Shown here piece after piece: positions 31,610-43,128 of a stretch of DNA of 64,000 bases; the stretch's first letter is position 1; the number at the start of each line of letters is the position of its first letter. Source of the DNA: Euglena gracilis (Eukaryota; Euglenida; Euglenophyceae; Euglenales); assembly GCA_039621445.1 (NCBI GenBank), contig CP154956.1, positions 16,037,508 through 16,101,507 on the forward strand, written 5' to 3'. The notes below the pieces were generated by a model. That model made no database searches, was not told the DNA's origin, and was given only the letters and a program-made list of their open reading frames with translations. Position numbers and translations under genes: made by a program.

Positions 31610-32565
31610 TCATGGGGGCTCTTCCCAGGACTTCTGATGGTGGGCCCCAACACCCTGGTGAACGAACACCGAGAGAAGATCCATCAAGACTATGTCCTTT
31701 TCGTGCTCCTTCAAAAACCCCTGGGGAGGAAGGGACACCGAGGGCGATGTGCAAAGGCCTTTTCGAGGCGAACAAGGCATGTGCCTTACATGCCTTGCTC
31801 GCGGGAGATCTGTTGTTTGATTGTGACGCGTTGGGTTAGAAGTCCCTGCTTAGTGCCGCCTCGCCGGAGTTGGCTGACGATGTAGCTCCGACGTGACGGC
31901 TGTGGCGCTTTCTCTTTCCTCTTGCGGGGTCTCTGTGTACCAGGCAGCCATTCTGCCATGGCACTGTGTACCAGATACAATGGGCTACGGCCTACAATCT
32001 GGCCACGGCCGTGCTGTACACAGTGGCATGGTTAAACCATAAGACAAAGAGAAAATCTCGGAGCTAGTGAAAGCTTAGCGAAAGTAACTGGTTCCGAATT
32101 CAAGGTTACAGGATTTGGTGCTTTGCAATTCTCTTTTAGAATTAATTCTGAGGGCGAAGTCCCATTTGAATAGAAGTTTTAGTTCTTTCTTTTACAGAGC
32201 TCGAAAGAGCAAATATCACCTTCATATAAAGGACTGCGGTCGCAACAATTCTCTTTGCCTTTGTGATTTGCAATCAAAAGGGGAAAGGGAAACAAATTTT
32301 ATTGTTACTCCCCCCACAAGCTTTTCGGGAGGAAAGCAAAAGTAGAAAAGCCGGGTTGGACGTACACTTGGTAGCAGAATAGGTTAAACGGTCAAACGAC
32401 CAAAAAAACCTCAGAAAAAGGTGCGTACGCACAGGTGAGGTGTCTCAGTGGCACAAGTGGCTACGGCTGTATCACAGAGCCTCTGAGCCCCCACCTTTGC
32501 TTACCTTTTTGGGTCTTTTCACCCAATTTTTACGATTTTAACAAAAAATTCCCAACCTTTCATCA
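31610..32565. other. left terminus and leader of the second DIRS element, no gene
   Basis: The left terminal repeat lies at about 31700-31885. A TATA-poor leader follows with scattered short frames and no supported gene up to the ATG at 32569. Confidence 0.5.
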
Positions 32566-32568
32566 AGA

Positions 32569-34002
32569 ATGCAAAGCGCAAATGCGAACAATGGAAACGC
32601 ACCTATTAACTATGCCTTGTTAATAGGTTCTCTTCGTGGACTGCAGAATGCAGACGAAGTTTGCTACGGCGAGAGAAAATTTTTCCTTACAACGGGCGAA
32701 TGCCCAAGTCGCTTTAGCGACAGAAAATTTTTATTCACAAGGGACGAAGGCCCAAGCCGCTTCTGTGGTAGAAAAATTTTCCGTACAAGGGGCAGAAGCC
32801 CAAGCCGCTCGGCGGTACCCGCCCCACAACCGGGTTTTCGAACCCAAACCACTTTAGCAGTGGCCCCCCCTACAACATGCCGCTTCGGTGGTCCCCCCCC
32901 CTCTAATGGTCTTCGGACCCAAGCTGCTTCGGTGGTGCCCCCCAATCCAAGGGTCTACGGACCCAACCCGCATTTGCAGACCCAACCTTACAACAGCCGC
33001 ATTAGCGGTACACCACAATCTTACAATGGGCCTACGGACCCCCTCCGCTTCCGCGGAGTTTGACTCACAAGTGGGCAGAATGCCCGAACGGGGTTGGTAA
33101 TTAGTGCCTTTTGGCACCCAATTGCCAGCAGATCCCCCTCCTTACGAGTACGGGTTGGAAACACCTTGTTTTTTCCACCCCCCCCCCCCGGGCCTACCAC
33201 CGGTAAGCCCCATTCGGCACTTGCCCCCCCCCTCCACAATTGGGAAAAGTCCAAGAACTACCTTGCTCTGCTGAAATGCAGTTGGTGTTCCCGGACACTG
33301 CCGGTGTCATTTTTCCCATGGACAATGATCCCGAGGAAGACCGGGATGAGTTCTCCAGTGGTGAGCGCGAGTCGCAAATATACCGGAGAACCACCCACTA
33401 CAACAGCAATTTCGACACATCGAAGCATGTGTCCAAAATAGCACTAAAACACTAAACCAAGTCCTACAATTTGATGAAGACCGTCACCAGGCCGTTTTCG
33501 GCAAACTGGACTTCCTTTGGCATTATATCCAAGAATTTGGACAATTTTGCCAAAAGAATTTTAAGTCCATTACGATGGACCTTCAGAACATCCACCAAGG
33601 TTTTTACGCATTTTTGTGAGACACTTGGTACAAAGCTTCCAACAGGTACAAGAGAGCTTCCAATCCGCGGAATCGCGGAATAATACAAAATTTTCACATT
33701 TTTTTTATTTACAACAAATCTACTACAACTTTTCACACAACTGGAACATTTTTCTTGTACAATGCAAGAAATGCAGTCCCGACTAAAACACCGGGATAAA
33801 GCGCCTACGGGTGCGGAACGTGCCTCATATGTCTCATATGAGCCTTTCTCAACTTTTTCCAACGTTGTACAACAGTCCCAAGGACGCATTTTGTGTTTGG
33901 GTGATGAAAACGCGAGTTTTCATCAAAACGTTGCACAAATAAGCGAAAACTTTTTACAAAGAGCTTTTGCTCAACAACTGGAAGAGCGGATTACGGAATT
34001 CC
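32569..34002 (+). pseudogene. decayed Gag-like coding region with internal repeats
   Basis: From ATG 32569 a frame of 164 codons begins MQSANANNGNAPINYALLIG and contains three units of a 48-51 bp repeat (about 32682-32815), each ending CCAAGNCGCTNNNNNGGNA-like; both the frame reading RKFFLTTGECPSRF and the one reading QRANAQVALATENF are open. Pro/Tyr-rich repeats follow to 33062. Further on, helical fragments in other frames (FDEDRHQAVFGKLDFLWHYI, ASFHQNVAQISENFLQRAFA) suggest an old Gag. The region ends abruptly at about 34002 against a DIRS RT fragment of opposite strand. The parent family is unknown. Confidence 0.45.
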
Positions 34003-34393
34003 TAGGTCTGTCCCCCCGACTGATGTCTGAAAAAGGGCCTGAGGGCTGGGTTTACTGGGATGTGGAAATACACATCCTGTATATCTATTTTGGCTGCCCA
34101 GTGGCCTTTTTGCAAAACTGTAAAAATGTTTTGGATGTGATCCAGTATGAAGGGTTTCACTTGGAAATGTTGATGTATTTCTCTGCAATCGCTGATCATT
34201 CTCCATTTCACTGCCCCCCTTCTGGTTTTGACATTAAAAACCAGGGGATTAAATGCTGGGTTTTGACAAATTCCCACTCTTATTACTGAACCAGTTTTTT
34301 CGTAGTTCAGAAAATATTTCTCTGCCTGATTCAATTCCAGGTTGGCTCTGGTGTTTGGGTGGGTGGAAAATTTGGAGTGATTTTCCCAGGGCC
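34002..34393 (-). pseudogene. DIRS reverse transcriptase fragment
   Basis: About 130 codons match the N-terminal RT region of DIRS-1: FKTRRGAVKWRMISDCREI-like, FILDHIQNIF and HWAAKIDIQDVYFHIPV. The YLDD motif and everything after GGQT is missing. The upstream side ends at the inversion breakpoint near 34394. Confidence 0.75.
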
Positions 34394-35477
34394 GCAGCAG
34401 CTGGAGACCCTGGAGATGCGGACAAGCCGTGGCAAGCTGCGGTCACCCTTTACCCACCCCTCTCAGAAATTTTACCACAGCCAAACGCCCCCAGTGACCA
34501 CAGCCCTTGGCAGACAGTGGTAAAGAAGTCCAGAAAAAGGAAGGGACCAGTAGCCTCAGGCCTTCCAAGGCCCAGCCCAGACAGATCTTCCAGGGCCCAG
34601 ACCAGACAGGTCTTCCAGGGCCAAGTACCCTTACAATTCAAAATGCCAGCCAGGAGTTCAGGCCAAAGGGCCAGAGCCCACATGGGCAGATGGAACCAAG
34701 GCCAAGGGGGAGAAAACCACATAGAGGCCATGGAGGCCAGTATTTAAATTCAACCCCCACTGGGAGAGGTCAACCAAAAGGTCTGCCAAAAACTTCTTTT
34801 CAAAAATCCTTTTCCACATTACCCACAAAGGGTCAGGGGCCTCAATGCCCCACAAGATTTCAATTGGGCATGGGAGCCGTGGACAGAGAAAGATGCCCAA
34901 GACCCAAGGGGGGTCAAGACCATACAACAAGGGCAGGGGACCCTTTCAAAGCAGGGCCATGGCGGTCAATATCTGCTGGGCCACGACGGCATTCCCCAGG
35001 CCATGAGGGAAACACACCAGGGCCATGGAGGCCATTTATTTTCAAGCCCTTTGGGCACATTATGCAAAAGCCACTGGGGCCAGAAGCTAAGGGGCAGCCA
35101 CAGAGGGGCTCTTTATATAAACCGTCAGCCCAAGGAGGAAGAGGGAACCCAGTTTCCCTCAAGGAGGATAAGGTGGAAGGGAGAGAACCCTCCAGAGAGA
35201 GTGTGAGGAGAGAGGGAGAGCATGCATGCACATCCCCCCAGAATCATTTAACTTTGCAAAATGCTCAATCCCTAGGGGCTCTAGGGGATGTCCCATGTCC
35301 AACAACCCCAACCCAGCCTCCCCAAAATCCACTGCCGGAAAAGATAAATGCAAAGGAGAAACAATAAGGAGACACCCCCCTGCAGCAAAGACTCCAAAAG
35401 AGTTTAAAATAGTGGAAGAAAAACGCACCCCAGAAACCTGTCAGCTCATCAAGGATGGCATTCAACCCCACTGCTGC
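34394..35477 (+). pseudogene. inverted Gag segment of the second DIRS element
   Basis: This 1.08 kb codes on the plus strand although its neighbours on both sides are in minus orientation. Its start (ADKPWQAAV, then PWQTVVKKSRKR) corresponds to the N-terminal Gag of DIRS-1, and its end (TCQLIKDGIQPH) to the stretch just before RT, so the whole segment is flipped in place. The breakpoints carry the exact 7-bp inverted repeat GCAGCAG (34394-34400) and CTGCTGC (35471-35477). Confidence 0.75.
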
Positions 35478-35639
35478 TTATCGTCGTACCAATGTCTTCC
35501 CCAATTCATCTTTCATTGAAGTCAGTTTTTCGATTCTTTTTGAAGTTTGATATTCAGCTGGTTCTTCTCGTTCGGAAATTTCAATTTGACTTCCTTTGGT
35601 GACTTCGAAGTCTTGATTTGAGGTGGTCTCCTTTCTTCT

Positions 35640-35795
35640 GGGTGTCGAAGGGCAATTTTCGTAATCAACCAACTCCGGCGAAAAAGGCACTAAGCAGGTA
35701 CTCCTAACCCAACGCGTCACAATCAAACAACAGATCGCCGGCAAGCAAGGCATGGCCTCACAAGGGCAACGTGCGGAGCCGGAGGTGTCGTGCGG
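35640..35795 (-). repeat. right terminal repeat of the second DIRS element
   Basis: Contains TCAACCAACTCCGGCG-like, CTAACCCAACGCGTCA and GCAAGGCATGGCCTCACAAG, ending GCCGGAGGTGTC near 35789. It is the inverted partner of the repeat at about 31790-31885. Confidence 0.8.
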
Positions 35796-36280
35796 AGCCC
35801 CAGACATCGTTCGGCACCCTTTGACAATGGCTTTCCAAAGACATCTAAACAGTTTGGACAGGACTAAAAAATTGTCGACACAGTTGGTCCCCGCGTCTTT
35901 TTTTTTTAGAGCTTCAGCACCAGGGGTTTCGCAGTCAAAATGAGCAAGTCTTTTGGTTTGTCCTCAGGAGGGCTTTGTGACTTTGGGGGTTGGACGCTTT
36001 TGCAAGACATTACCTCAGATTGGGTGCAGCAAAGGTTGCTGGAGATTCATTGGCAAAAAAAAAGTTCGTTGAAAAAGGTTTCGGTGTGCACAAAGCCCCA
36101 TCCTACCAACGTGTGGAGCAAGGGGGGCCACGGGATGGGCCGTGAACAGGGACAGAGTGACATGACTTGCAGAACAAAAAGACAGCATGTGCCCACAGCC
36201 CAATCCACCCAAAAAGATTGTCGGCCGCCGGCTTGCGCCGGCAGCCAAAAATTGCCAGAAGGCGCAAATTACAAAGTCGC
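35796..36280. other. spacer before the LTR retrotransposon
   Basis: I see no gene. A G/C-rich imperfect palindrome GGCCGCCGGCTTGCGCCGGC lies at about 36222-36242. No target duplication shared with the 3' flank of the LTR element could be found. Confidence 0.4.
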
Positions 36281-37026
36281 GGGTAACAGCCAATCAGTTA
36301 GAAAACCCGCGACTTAAATCGGAAGCGGGTCAAATTTCTAAGCGCCTTCAAATTTGTCATTTTTCACAGAACTTGAGGGGTTTTCCCCAATATTTGGCAA
36401 GAAGGAATACTATTGTATTGAATTTGGCAATTGGAATTTGATTTGAAGTGACAAGTTGAGTTTCATTGTTGGTCATTGATCTATTGAAGTCATTGTCTTG
36501 AAGGAGCCTTTAACACCACCGCCCACTCCTCTATACCACCGCCTTCGCCTCCATCACCTACCACTCCTTGCCCAAAGGTTTGCACATTTCATACATTCAC
36601 ATTTCACAGTTTCGGTTTCAAGTGTGTTCTCACTCAAGTTTCGGAGTTTGAGAATTCAAGTTCTTTCAGTTTTGACTTCAAGAGTTTCAGGATTCAGTGG
36701 GTTGGTTTTTACCTACAAGGTGTGTGAGAGAGAAGTGAGATTTTCACACCAAATGGCAGATTTTTCGATTTTCAGCAAAATTTCGGAAACCGCTAAAAAA
36801 ACGATCCTATGCACCGGCTGGGGTTGTGGAAACCATCTGGGTGAAAAAACGGGGGTTGACTTGAGCCCACCAACCCCCGGAGAAAGCGCAGGCCCCACCC
36901 CGGAAACACCACCCCCCCTGTCAGTGGTCCTTCCCACCGGCGAGGACCCCCCGGGGCCCTCGGCCCGACGGGACTCGGCGGTCGCGGGGGCGACCGGCGG
37001 CCCGGGGGTGGCGAGCTCGGTGAACA
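36281..37026 (+). repeat. 5' LTR
   Basis: Begins GGGTAACAGCCAATCAGTTA and ends GGTGAACA, directly before a tRNA-type primer site. It matches 47072-47820 throughout. An open frame starts in the LTR (ATG at 36752, MADFSIFSKISETAKK) and reads out into the internal region. Confidence 0.92.
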
Positions 37027-37040
37027 TGGTAAGCAGAGGC
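37027..37040 (+). promoter_or_regulatory. primer-binding site, initiator Met tRNA type
   Basis: TGGTAAGCAGAGGC follows the LTR end with no spacer. It matches the complement of the usual 3' end of initiator methionine tRNA (TGGTAGCAGAGG) except for one extra A. Confidence 0.7.
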
Positions 37041-37791
37041 AGTTTCACTGACTCTGTCAGTGAAATTTTTTCAGAGACAGTCAACACGGTCACAGAGGAT
37101 TGTTCTGTTGGCTGTGTCAGCAGAATGGTACACGAGGGCAGTTTCACCAACCCAGTTGTCTGTGAATTTTCAGAAGAATCTGCAGAAATCTGCTCGTTTT
37201 CAGGTCAATCTGTCCGAGTTTCAGATTGTGGTCAAAATTTTCTGAGATCTGTGGCCGAAATCTATTTTCAGAACGAAAAGGAAACTGAGTTTTCTGCAGC
37301 CCGGTTTTCAGAACCTGTAGCATCATTGCAAATTGTGACGTAATCTGTGGCAGAAAACAATTTTCAGGCTGCAGAAGCTTTATCGTCTTCAGAATTTTCA
37401 GAAACGACACAGGAATCAGAATCTGATGCTGATTCTGGGAGGGGGTCAATTACATGCATAAGGCCCATCACGGTGGCAGGGCCAGAAAATTTTCAGCTGG
37501 TTCCACTGCACAGCAGTGATGAGGAACCAGACCCCCCAGCTTACGACAGCGAAACAGAGGAAGAAAAACAGGCTGAAAGCGCCATAATTCAGGAAATGGT
37601 TATGCAAAGAATGAAAGCTGCTGGCATGTGTCCAGTAAATTTTTCAGGTTTTCAGCAAATTTATGTGTCGTCACGAGACAGCAGCCCAGGGCCAGAACAA
37701 AACATTTTGTGTTTAACAGCCCAGCCAGAACCATTACTGTTAACACAAAGTTCAGAATCGCAGTCAGCACAGCCAGATGCAGCCCAGCTGC

Positions 37792-38500
37792 AGGTTTTTC
37801 AGCCAGCCCAGCAGTTTTCGGCTGGGTCATCTGTTCCAGCAATCACGGGGCCTGCCCAGATGACTTCACAGGTTTTTCAGCCAGCCCAGCAGTTTTCGGC
37901 TGAGTCATCTGTTCCAGCAATCATGGGGCCAGCCCGGATGATTTCACAGGTTATTCAGCCAGCCCAGCAGTTCTCGGCTGAGTCATCTGTTCCAGCAATC
38001 ATGGGGCCAGCCCAGATGACTTCACAGGTTTTTCAGCCAGCCCAGCAGTTTTCGGATGAGTCATCTGTTCCAGCAATCATGGGGCCAGCCCGGATGATTT
38101 CACAGGTTATTCAGCCAGCCCAGCAGTTCTCGGCTGAGTCATCTGTTCCAGCAATCATGGGGCCAGCCCAGATGACTTCACAGGTTTTTCAGCCAGCCCA
38201 GCAGTTCTCGGATGAGTCATCTGTTCCAGCAATCATCGGGCCAGCCCAGATGACTTCACAGGTTTTCCACCCAGCCCAGCAGTTTTCGGCCGGGTCATCT
38301 GTCCCAGCAATCATGGGGCCAGCCCAGATGACTTTACAAGTTTTTCAGCCAGCCCAGCAATTTTCGTCTGAGTCATCTGTTCCAGCAATCATGGGGCCAG
38401 CCCAGATGACTTCACAGGTTTTTCAGCCAGCCCAGCAGTTTTCGGCTGAGTCATCTGTCCCAGCAATCATGGGGCCAGCCCAGATGAGTGGGCAGGTTTT
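37792..38500 (+). repeat. 78-bp coding minisatellite in Gag, nine copies
   Basis: Each unit encodes 26 residues of the form QVFQPAQQFSAESS then VPAIMGPAQMTS. Variants with MIS and QVIQP alternate with MTS and QVFQP in copies 2 to 5, indicating duplication of a 156-bp dimer. Frame is preserved in all copies. Confidence 0.93.
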
Positions 38501-41500
38501 TCAGCCAACGTTAACAATGTCTTCAAACACAGGCCCAGCCCAGGTTTTTCGGCCAATTCAGCCAGATTTTCCACAGACCCAGCCACAGAATTTACAGCCA
38601 AACACCAGTTTTTCTGCAGAAACTGGGTCCGAAAACCATGAAAATCAGCATGATGTGGAAATGGAATTGGGCTATGGCCAATCTGATGATGATTGGAACA
38701 ATTGGGGTGAAGAAATCAGTTGCAAAATTGAACGTTTACATTGCAGGCTTTTGGTGCAGGAAGGAAAAAATCCTGAAAAAACGGCTGAAAATCTGGTGGG
38801 GGAGGCAGAAAACAGGCTAAATCGGGCATTGGCCACGTCACAGGGGCAGACATTGAATCTGGTCAATGAGGCATTGGGCACGCATGATCAGCGAATGGCC
38901 GATCACATTGCCATGGTGAAACGTGAAATTCAGGCTGAACTGAGTTCAACCGTAAACGACTTGCTTTTGCAGTTTCAGCAAAATGGCGAAATGGTGCAAA
39001 ATCTGGCCCAATGCAAAAGGCATTTGTTGAGTGTGGAAATGGAACGGCAGTTTGCTGAAAAAGTGAAGAAAATGGAGGATGGAGTAAACACGTTTTTTGA
39101 GACCCAGGTTGAGGGGTTGAGAAAAAATGAGAGGGATTTTTCTCAGAAGCTGTCGTTTTTGGAAAAATGTGTGGGGGAGATACACGTGGTGGTGCAACAG
39201 GTGGGGGAGAAGGAAAAGCAGCAGGAAATAGCTGTTAATCAGGTCAAATCTGCAGTCGGTGAGCTAAGCTCTGGTCTGGAGGAACGCTTTGGGATTATTT
39301 TTCAGCAATGCAAATGTTTGGGGGGACACTGAGTGTTCCAATTTTCAGGCACAGGCAGAGAAATTGAAGGAATTTTCACTGTCCCTGGAGCGAGACAGCA
39401 AAGCTCTGAATGATCGTTTGGGGAGGTTGGAGAATTTTCTGGGTCGGAAAGACTTTCCCATTGAAAAAGTTTGTGACCTGATGAACAAGAGCGAGGAAAC
39501 AATTCGGTTGGAGGTGCAAAGGGAGTTTGGGCTGCAAACGAGAAAGAATTTGGAGGTCATTATCAGTGAAATGTTGCAGGAAAGGTTGAGGCTGAGTGAA
39601 AGGGAGGGGCAGTTTGAGAAAGTTCTGGCTGAAATGGAAAATTCGATGAAACAGCAGTTTGGAGTTTTACTGCAACAGCAGTCCAGTGAACTTTTTAAAG
39701 AAAAGCAGGAGCGGAAAAAATTGCAACAAAAGCTGGATTTATTTCAGGCTGAGTTTTTGGTGAAGAAAAATCAGCAAGCTGAAACTGCCAAATCTGCGAC
39801 AGTGGATCTGACAAAGGAAACGGGAGAAAAATCAGCTGGAAATTCAGAAATCGAGGAGTTTGATCTTTTTGGTTACAACGATTTACCTGTGATTGAGAAA
39901 AATCCGGTTGAAATTGAAGGCTATGAATACGCTGAACCTGGGTCACATGCGACACATGTAAGGCAGGTTTGTGCACGACCTGTGGGGGCAGTGCCTGCAG
40001 GTGAAGGGCTGGTTTCATCAAATGCAGTGGCAACGCATCAATTGATGAAAAACCTGGTAGCTCCAAATTTTTCTGCACAGCCAAAAGACTGGTCATCTTT
40101 TGTGCGGGATTGGGATCAATATTTCAGGACGGTGGTTATTTTACAGAATGGAAATGTGTCTGATCCACTCAAACTTCGGCTTTTTGCAATGACTCTGGAC
40201 GACACAAATCAGAAGGAATTGCAATTCCGAATAGAATTGAACGGAAAAACCTCTTTCGAGGAGGAATTTGACAGGATTGATGGGAAATATGCTGGAACTC
40301 AGTCCGACTGTGCCAGAACAAAATAGTATGAGGTGAACCTCGTGAACCAAGGGAAAATTACCGTACCGGAATGGCGAGATTTTGTCATAAATTTCAGAAT
40401 GGCCTGGAGACAGGTGAAAAGCGCCACTGACGATGAGTCAGAAAGACTGGTCAAGGGAAAACTGCCAAATTTCATTTTGCATTGGGTCGCCGACGAGGAG
40501 GACAGAAAATCAACGTGCGGACCGAAAGTCAAAATGTACCCTGGAGTGCCAGCAACCGAGGAAAACATTATTTGTGCTGTGGAACGTGTCACTGGGGAAA
40601 AGCCCTGCAAGGTTTCGAAAGTTTCACCGCTGGAGTTCGAAGTCTTTTTGCCCAATACTACGATTTGCGACAAACTGAAAGAGGTCAGTGGGAAACCAAT
40701 CACAGGCACGGATAAAAGGATCAAAATTGTGCAGGAACAGCCAAAAATAGGAGCTGAAGAAATTTTCCGTTTTGTTGAGCGAAAATTGTCATCCAGGGAT
40801 TCTCAAGACATGACACACAGTTCCAGGGAGTCAAATGCATTTGGAAACCGGAGGGCCAGGTCTGCTAAGGCAGATCGGGCCAAGGGGTCCAGGACACCCT
40901 CCCCAACACGGTCAGCAAATGGGGGTGAGACGGTGGCAAAACCGTCCGTTGGAAAATCAGATTCACAGGTGGCAGATCCTGCGACCAATACAAACGTGAA
41001 CCCCCCCGTGCAAAATCCAGTGCCAGTGGTTCGACACAGTCATTGCCACCCCCCCAGCAATCTCTATTTGGCAATGGGGTGGGGATGGAGAAATGATTCT
41101 GGGTGTAATTCCAATGCCAATGCCAATTTTCAGGGAAATCAGTGGTGGCATTCAAATCAACAGAATTTTGACTCACAGTCTGGTGGAGGCAAAGGCAAAG
41201 GCAAAGGCAAGGGCAAAGGAAACAATTCTTGGGGGAAAGGAAACAATGGAAATGACTAGTCTAGGGGAAAGGGCCAGGATGGTGGAAAAGGCAAAGGAAA
41301 AGAAAGGGGGAAAGGAAACCGATGCTAGGATGCCGGGGTGGACCGCTGGGGGCGGGAGCCGCCCCGGGCTCGCATAACCAGCTCCACACAAACACATACG
41401 CAAATCCCAAGTGGCAAGAAAAATCTCGTGCGAGTGAAAACACGATGAAAAATCTGCGATTCCAGGAGATCTCTGCACAAGGTGTGTCCAGTGTGTCGGG

Positions 41501-41606
41501 TGTGTGCGTGCGTGACGTGCAAATCTGTTATTCAGCCCAAATCTGTAAAAACCAGACCTCATAAGAGGTTGTGCACAGCCTTCCGTAAAGAAAAGAGCTT
41601 TACACC

Positions 41607-42116
41607 TTTTTTTGCGGTAACGGCTCGGTTGGGGATTGCCTGAGAGAGCAGGGGTTTAAGGTTGTGTCAGTGGACATAAACCCCAGATTTAACCCAACCC
41701 ACTGTGCAAATATTTTGGAGTGGAGATATTGGAAGTACCCCCCCGGATATTTTCAGGTCATTGCCGCGGGGGTGCCCTGTACAGAATATAGCTTGGCCAA
41801 AACATTTGGAGTCAGAAATTTGGAGGGGGCAGATCGGCTGGTCTAAAAAACTTTGGAGATTGTCGAATAATTCGAACCAAAGTTGTGGTGGATTGAAAAT
41901 CCCCGTCATGGACTTTTACGAAAAAGACCCTGTGTTCAAAATTTGACTTTTGTCGATGTTGATTATTGTCAATTTTCAGATTGGGGATATCAAAAACCCA
42001 CCCGACTCTGGGGGAGCAAAAATCTGAGCAAGCTACAAAACAAACTTTGTGATGGTCAGACCTGTCCGAATTTGATTCCTGGGGGGAGGAGTCACCGAGA
42101 AAAGTTGGGAGGATAT
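41607..42116 (+). pseudogene. C5-cytosine DNA methyltransferase-like domain within the gypsy element
   Basis: In one frame the region shows the ordered motifs of the DNMT/Dcm fold: FFCGNGSVGDCL (SAM-binding motif I, from 41607), VVSVDINPRF (motif II), VIAAGVPCTEYSLAKT (motif IV with the catalytic Cys at 41778-41780), KLWWIENPRHG (motif VI, ENP at 41895-41903) and DYCQFSDWGYQKPTRLWG (motif VIII-like). Two in-frame TAA codons (41844-41846 and 41868-41870) lie between motifs IV and VI, so this copy is inactive. It sits between Gag and protease. Retrotransposon capture of such enzymes is known in dinoflagellates and a charophyte. Possible roles are silencing or masking of element DNA; none is proven. 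Confidence 0.82.
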
Positions 42117-42661
42117 GGAATGACAGTAAAAAAAAAAAAAAAATGGAGGATGCCCAAACACCTGGTGGAGTATTTGTTAACCGTGTTGGAACGAAAAAGC
42201 GGATATCGTAGGGAGGATTATGCTGTTAGGAAAGTTTGTATGGAGGAAATTGAGAAGGAATTTCGGGTTAAGGCGGAACGGGATTGTTTTGCAACCAGCC
42301 AAAATGCCAGGTGTGAAACGTTTTACGGGGAGGATGATGATGCCATGAAAAAGGATTGGGGGCAGAAGAAACGTTGTGGATGAACCCCCCCTGGACTTTG
42401 TGGCCTGAGGTGGCTGAAAAATTGCAAAAATTCCAATTGTCGGGCGATTTGCATTTGCCCAGACTGGAATAGGAGGTGGGTGAAAATCTGGTGGCTACGG
42501 CTGTCAAAAAGATTTATTTTCCCAAGGGGACAAAGTTGTTTGAGGCTGATGGGAGGATTTTGAGTGGTACCCGTTGGGGGGTGTGGGCCTTGTTGATCGA
42601 TAGAAGGCAACCCTCCCAGGGGGGGGGGGGGCAGCCCCAGGGAAGAAAAAATTGGTGCGGC
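42117..42661 (+). pseudogene. Dam-like N6-adenine methyltransferase-like domain within the gypsy element
   Basis: Directly after the cytosine-methyltransferase-like region, the same frame reads RDCFATSQNARC and EDDDAMKKDWG, then shifts by one base in a G run near 42360 and continues LWMNPPWTLWPEVAEKLQKF. NPPW (42383-42394) is the catalytic motif IV of N6-adenine methyltransferases, and the layout matches the phage-type Dam domain seen in DIRS elements. A TAG at 42470-42472 and then KKIYFPKGTKLFEADG and WGVWALLIDRRQP complete the region. The domain call rests on short motifs, and activity is not implied. Confidence 0.65.
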
Positions 42662-43128
42662 TGAAAAAAAGAATGTTGAGGGGGACGAAAACTCGGGGAG
42701 GATCGAAGAAACTCGTGGAGGACAGACAACTTCTGTTCAAAACCCAGATTAAGTTGGCAAATGGGGAGGAAAAAACGGCCAGAATTTTGATTGATACGGG
42801 GGCGGAGGCAAACCTCATTCGACAAGGGTTGATATGGGACCACCTAATGTATCCTGCTAAGGACCCGTTAAGGTTTGAAACTGCCAATGGGCAAACTTTG
42901 GCGGGGGGGAGCAGATGTGCAAAGGTGAAAATGATCCTTCAACAAAATTGGAATGAGGAAAGGGAAATTGAGAGGCTGGAATATGAGGTTGAATTGTATG
43001 AGGAAAATATCCAAGTTGATGCCATTCTTTCTTATCCATGGTTGGCGGAGGCAAAACTGGGAATTTTTCCACACCACAAGGCGTTGGTGAGAGACAGCCC
43101 CCACCTGATTCTTTTTGCGGGGCGTTGA
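42652..43128 (+). pseudogene. retroviral-type aspartic protease segment
   Basis: The active-site motif ARILIDTGAEANLI (DTG at about 42792) is followed by a flap-like region (RFETANGQTLAGGSRCAKVK) and VDAILSYPWLAEAKLGI, the hydrophobic motif near the end of gypsy proteases. It is one segment of the pol polyprotein, not an independent gene; frames change on both sides. Confidence 0.82.

Larger units (their letters stand above)
31695..35795. mobile_element. second DIRS element, rearranged and non-autonomous
   Basis: Terminal repeats at about 31790-31885 and 35640-35760 are inverted copies that share variants absent from DIRS-1 (GTGACGCGTTGGGTTA against TAACCCAACGCGTCAC, and GATCTGTTGTTTGATT against its complement), so they belong together. 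Inside are a Gag-like pseudogene on the plus strand, an RT fragment on the minus strand and a Gag segment on the plus strand that should be on the minus strand. RNase H, methyltransferase and recombinase regions are absent. Confidence 0.7.
36498..41259 (+). pseudogene. Gag of the LTR retrotransposon, interrupted
   Basis: One reading frame runs from inside the 5' LTR to 39332, broken by TAA at 37341-37343, shifts frame near 39300, and continues to 41259 with TAG at 40324-40326. Order: acidic Ser-rich N-terminus; nine 26-residue repeats (37792-38500); a long heptad-rich coiled coil (about 38690-39800); a capsid-like region with PNFSAQPKDWSSFVRDWDQY near 40060-40150 and RDFVINFRMAWRQV after the TAG; a basic Ser/Arg linker; and a nucleocapsid-like KGKGKGKGKGNN tail with no zinc knuckle. 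The ATG at 37026 overlaps the primer site, and ATG 36752 lies in the LTR, so the true start is uncertain. Confidence 0.8.
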
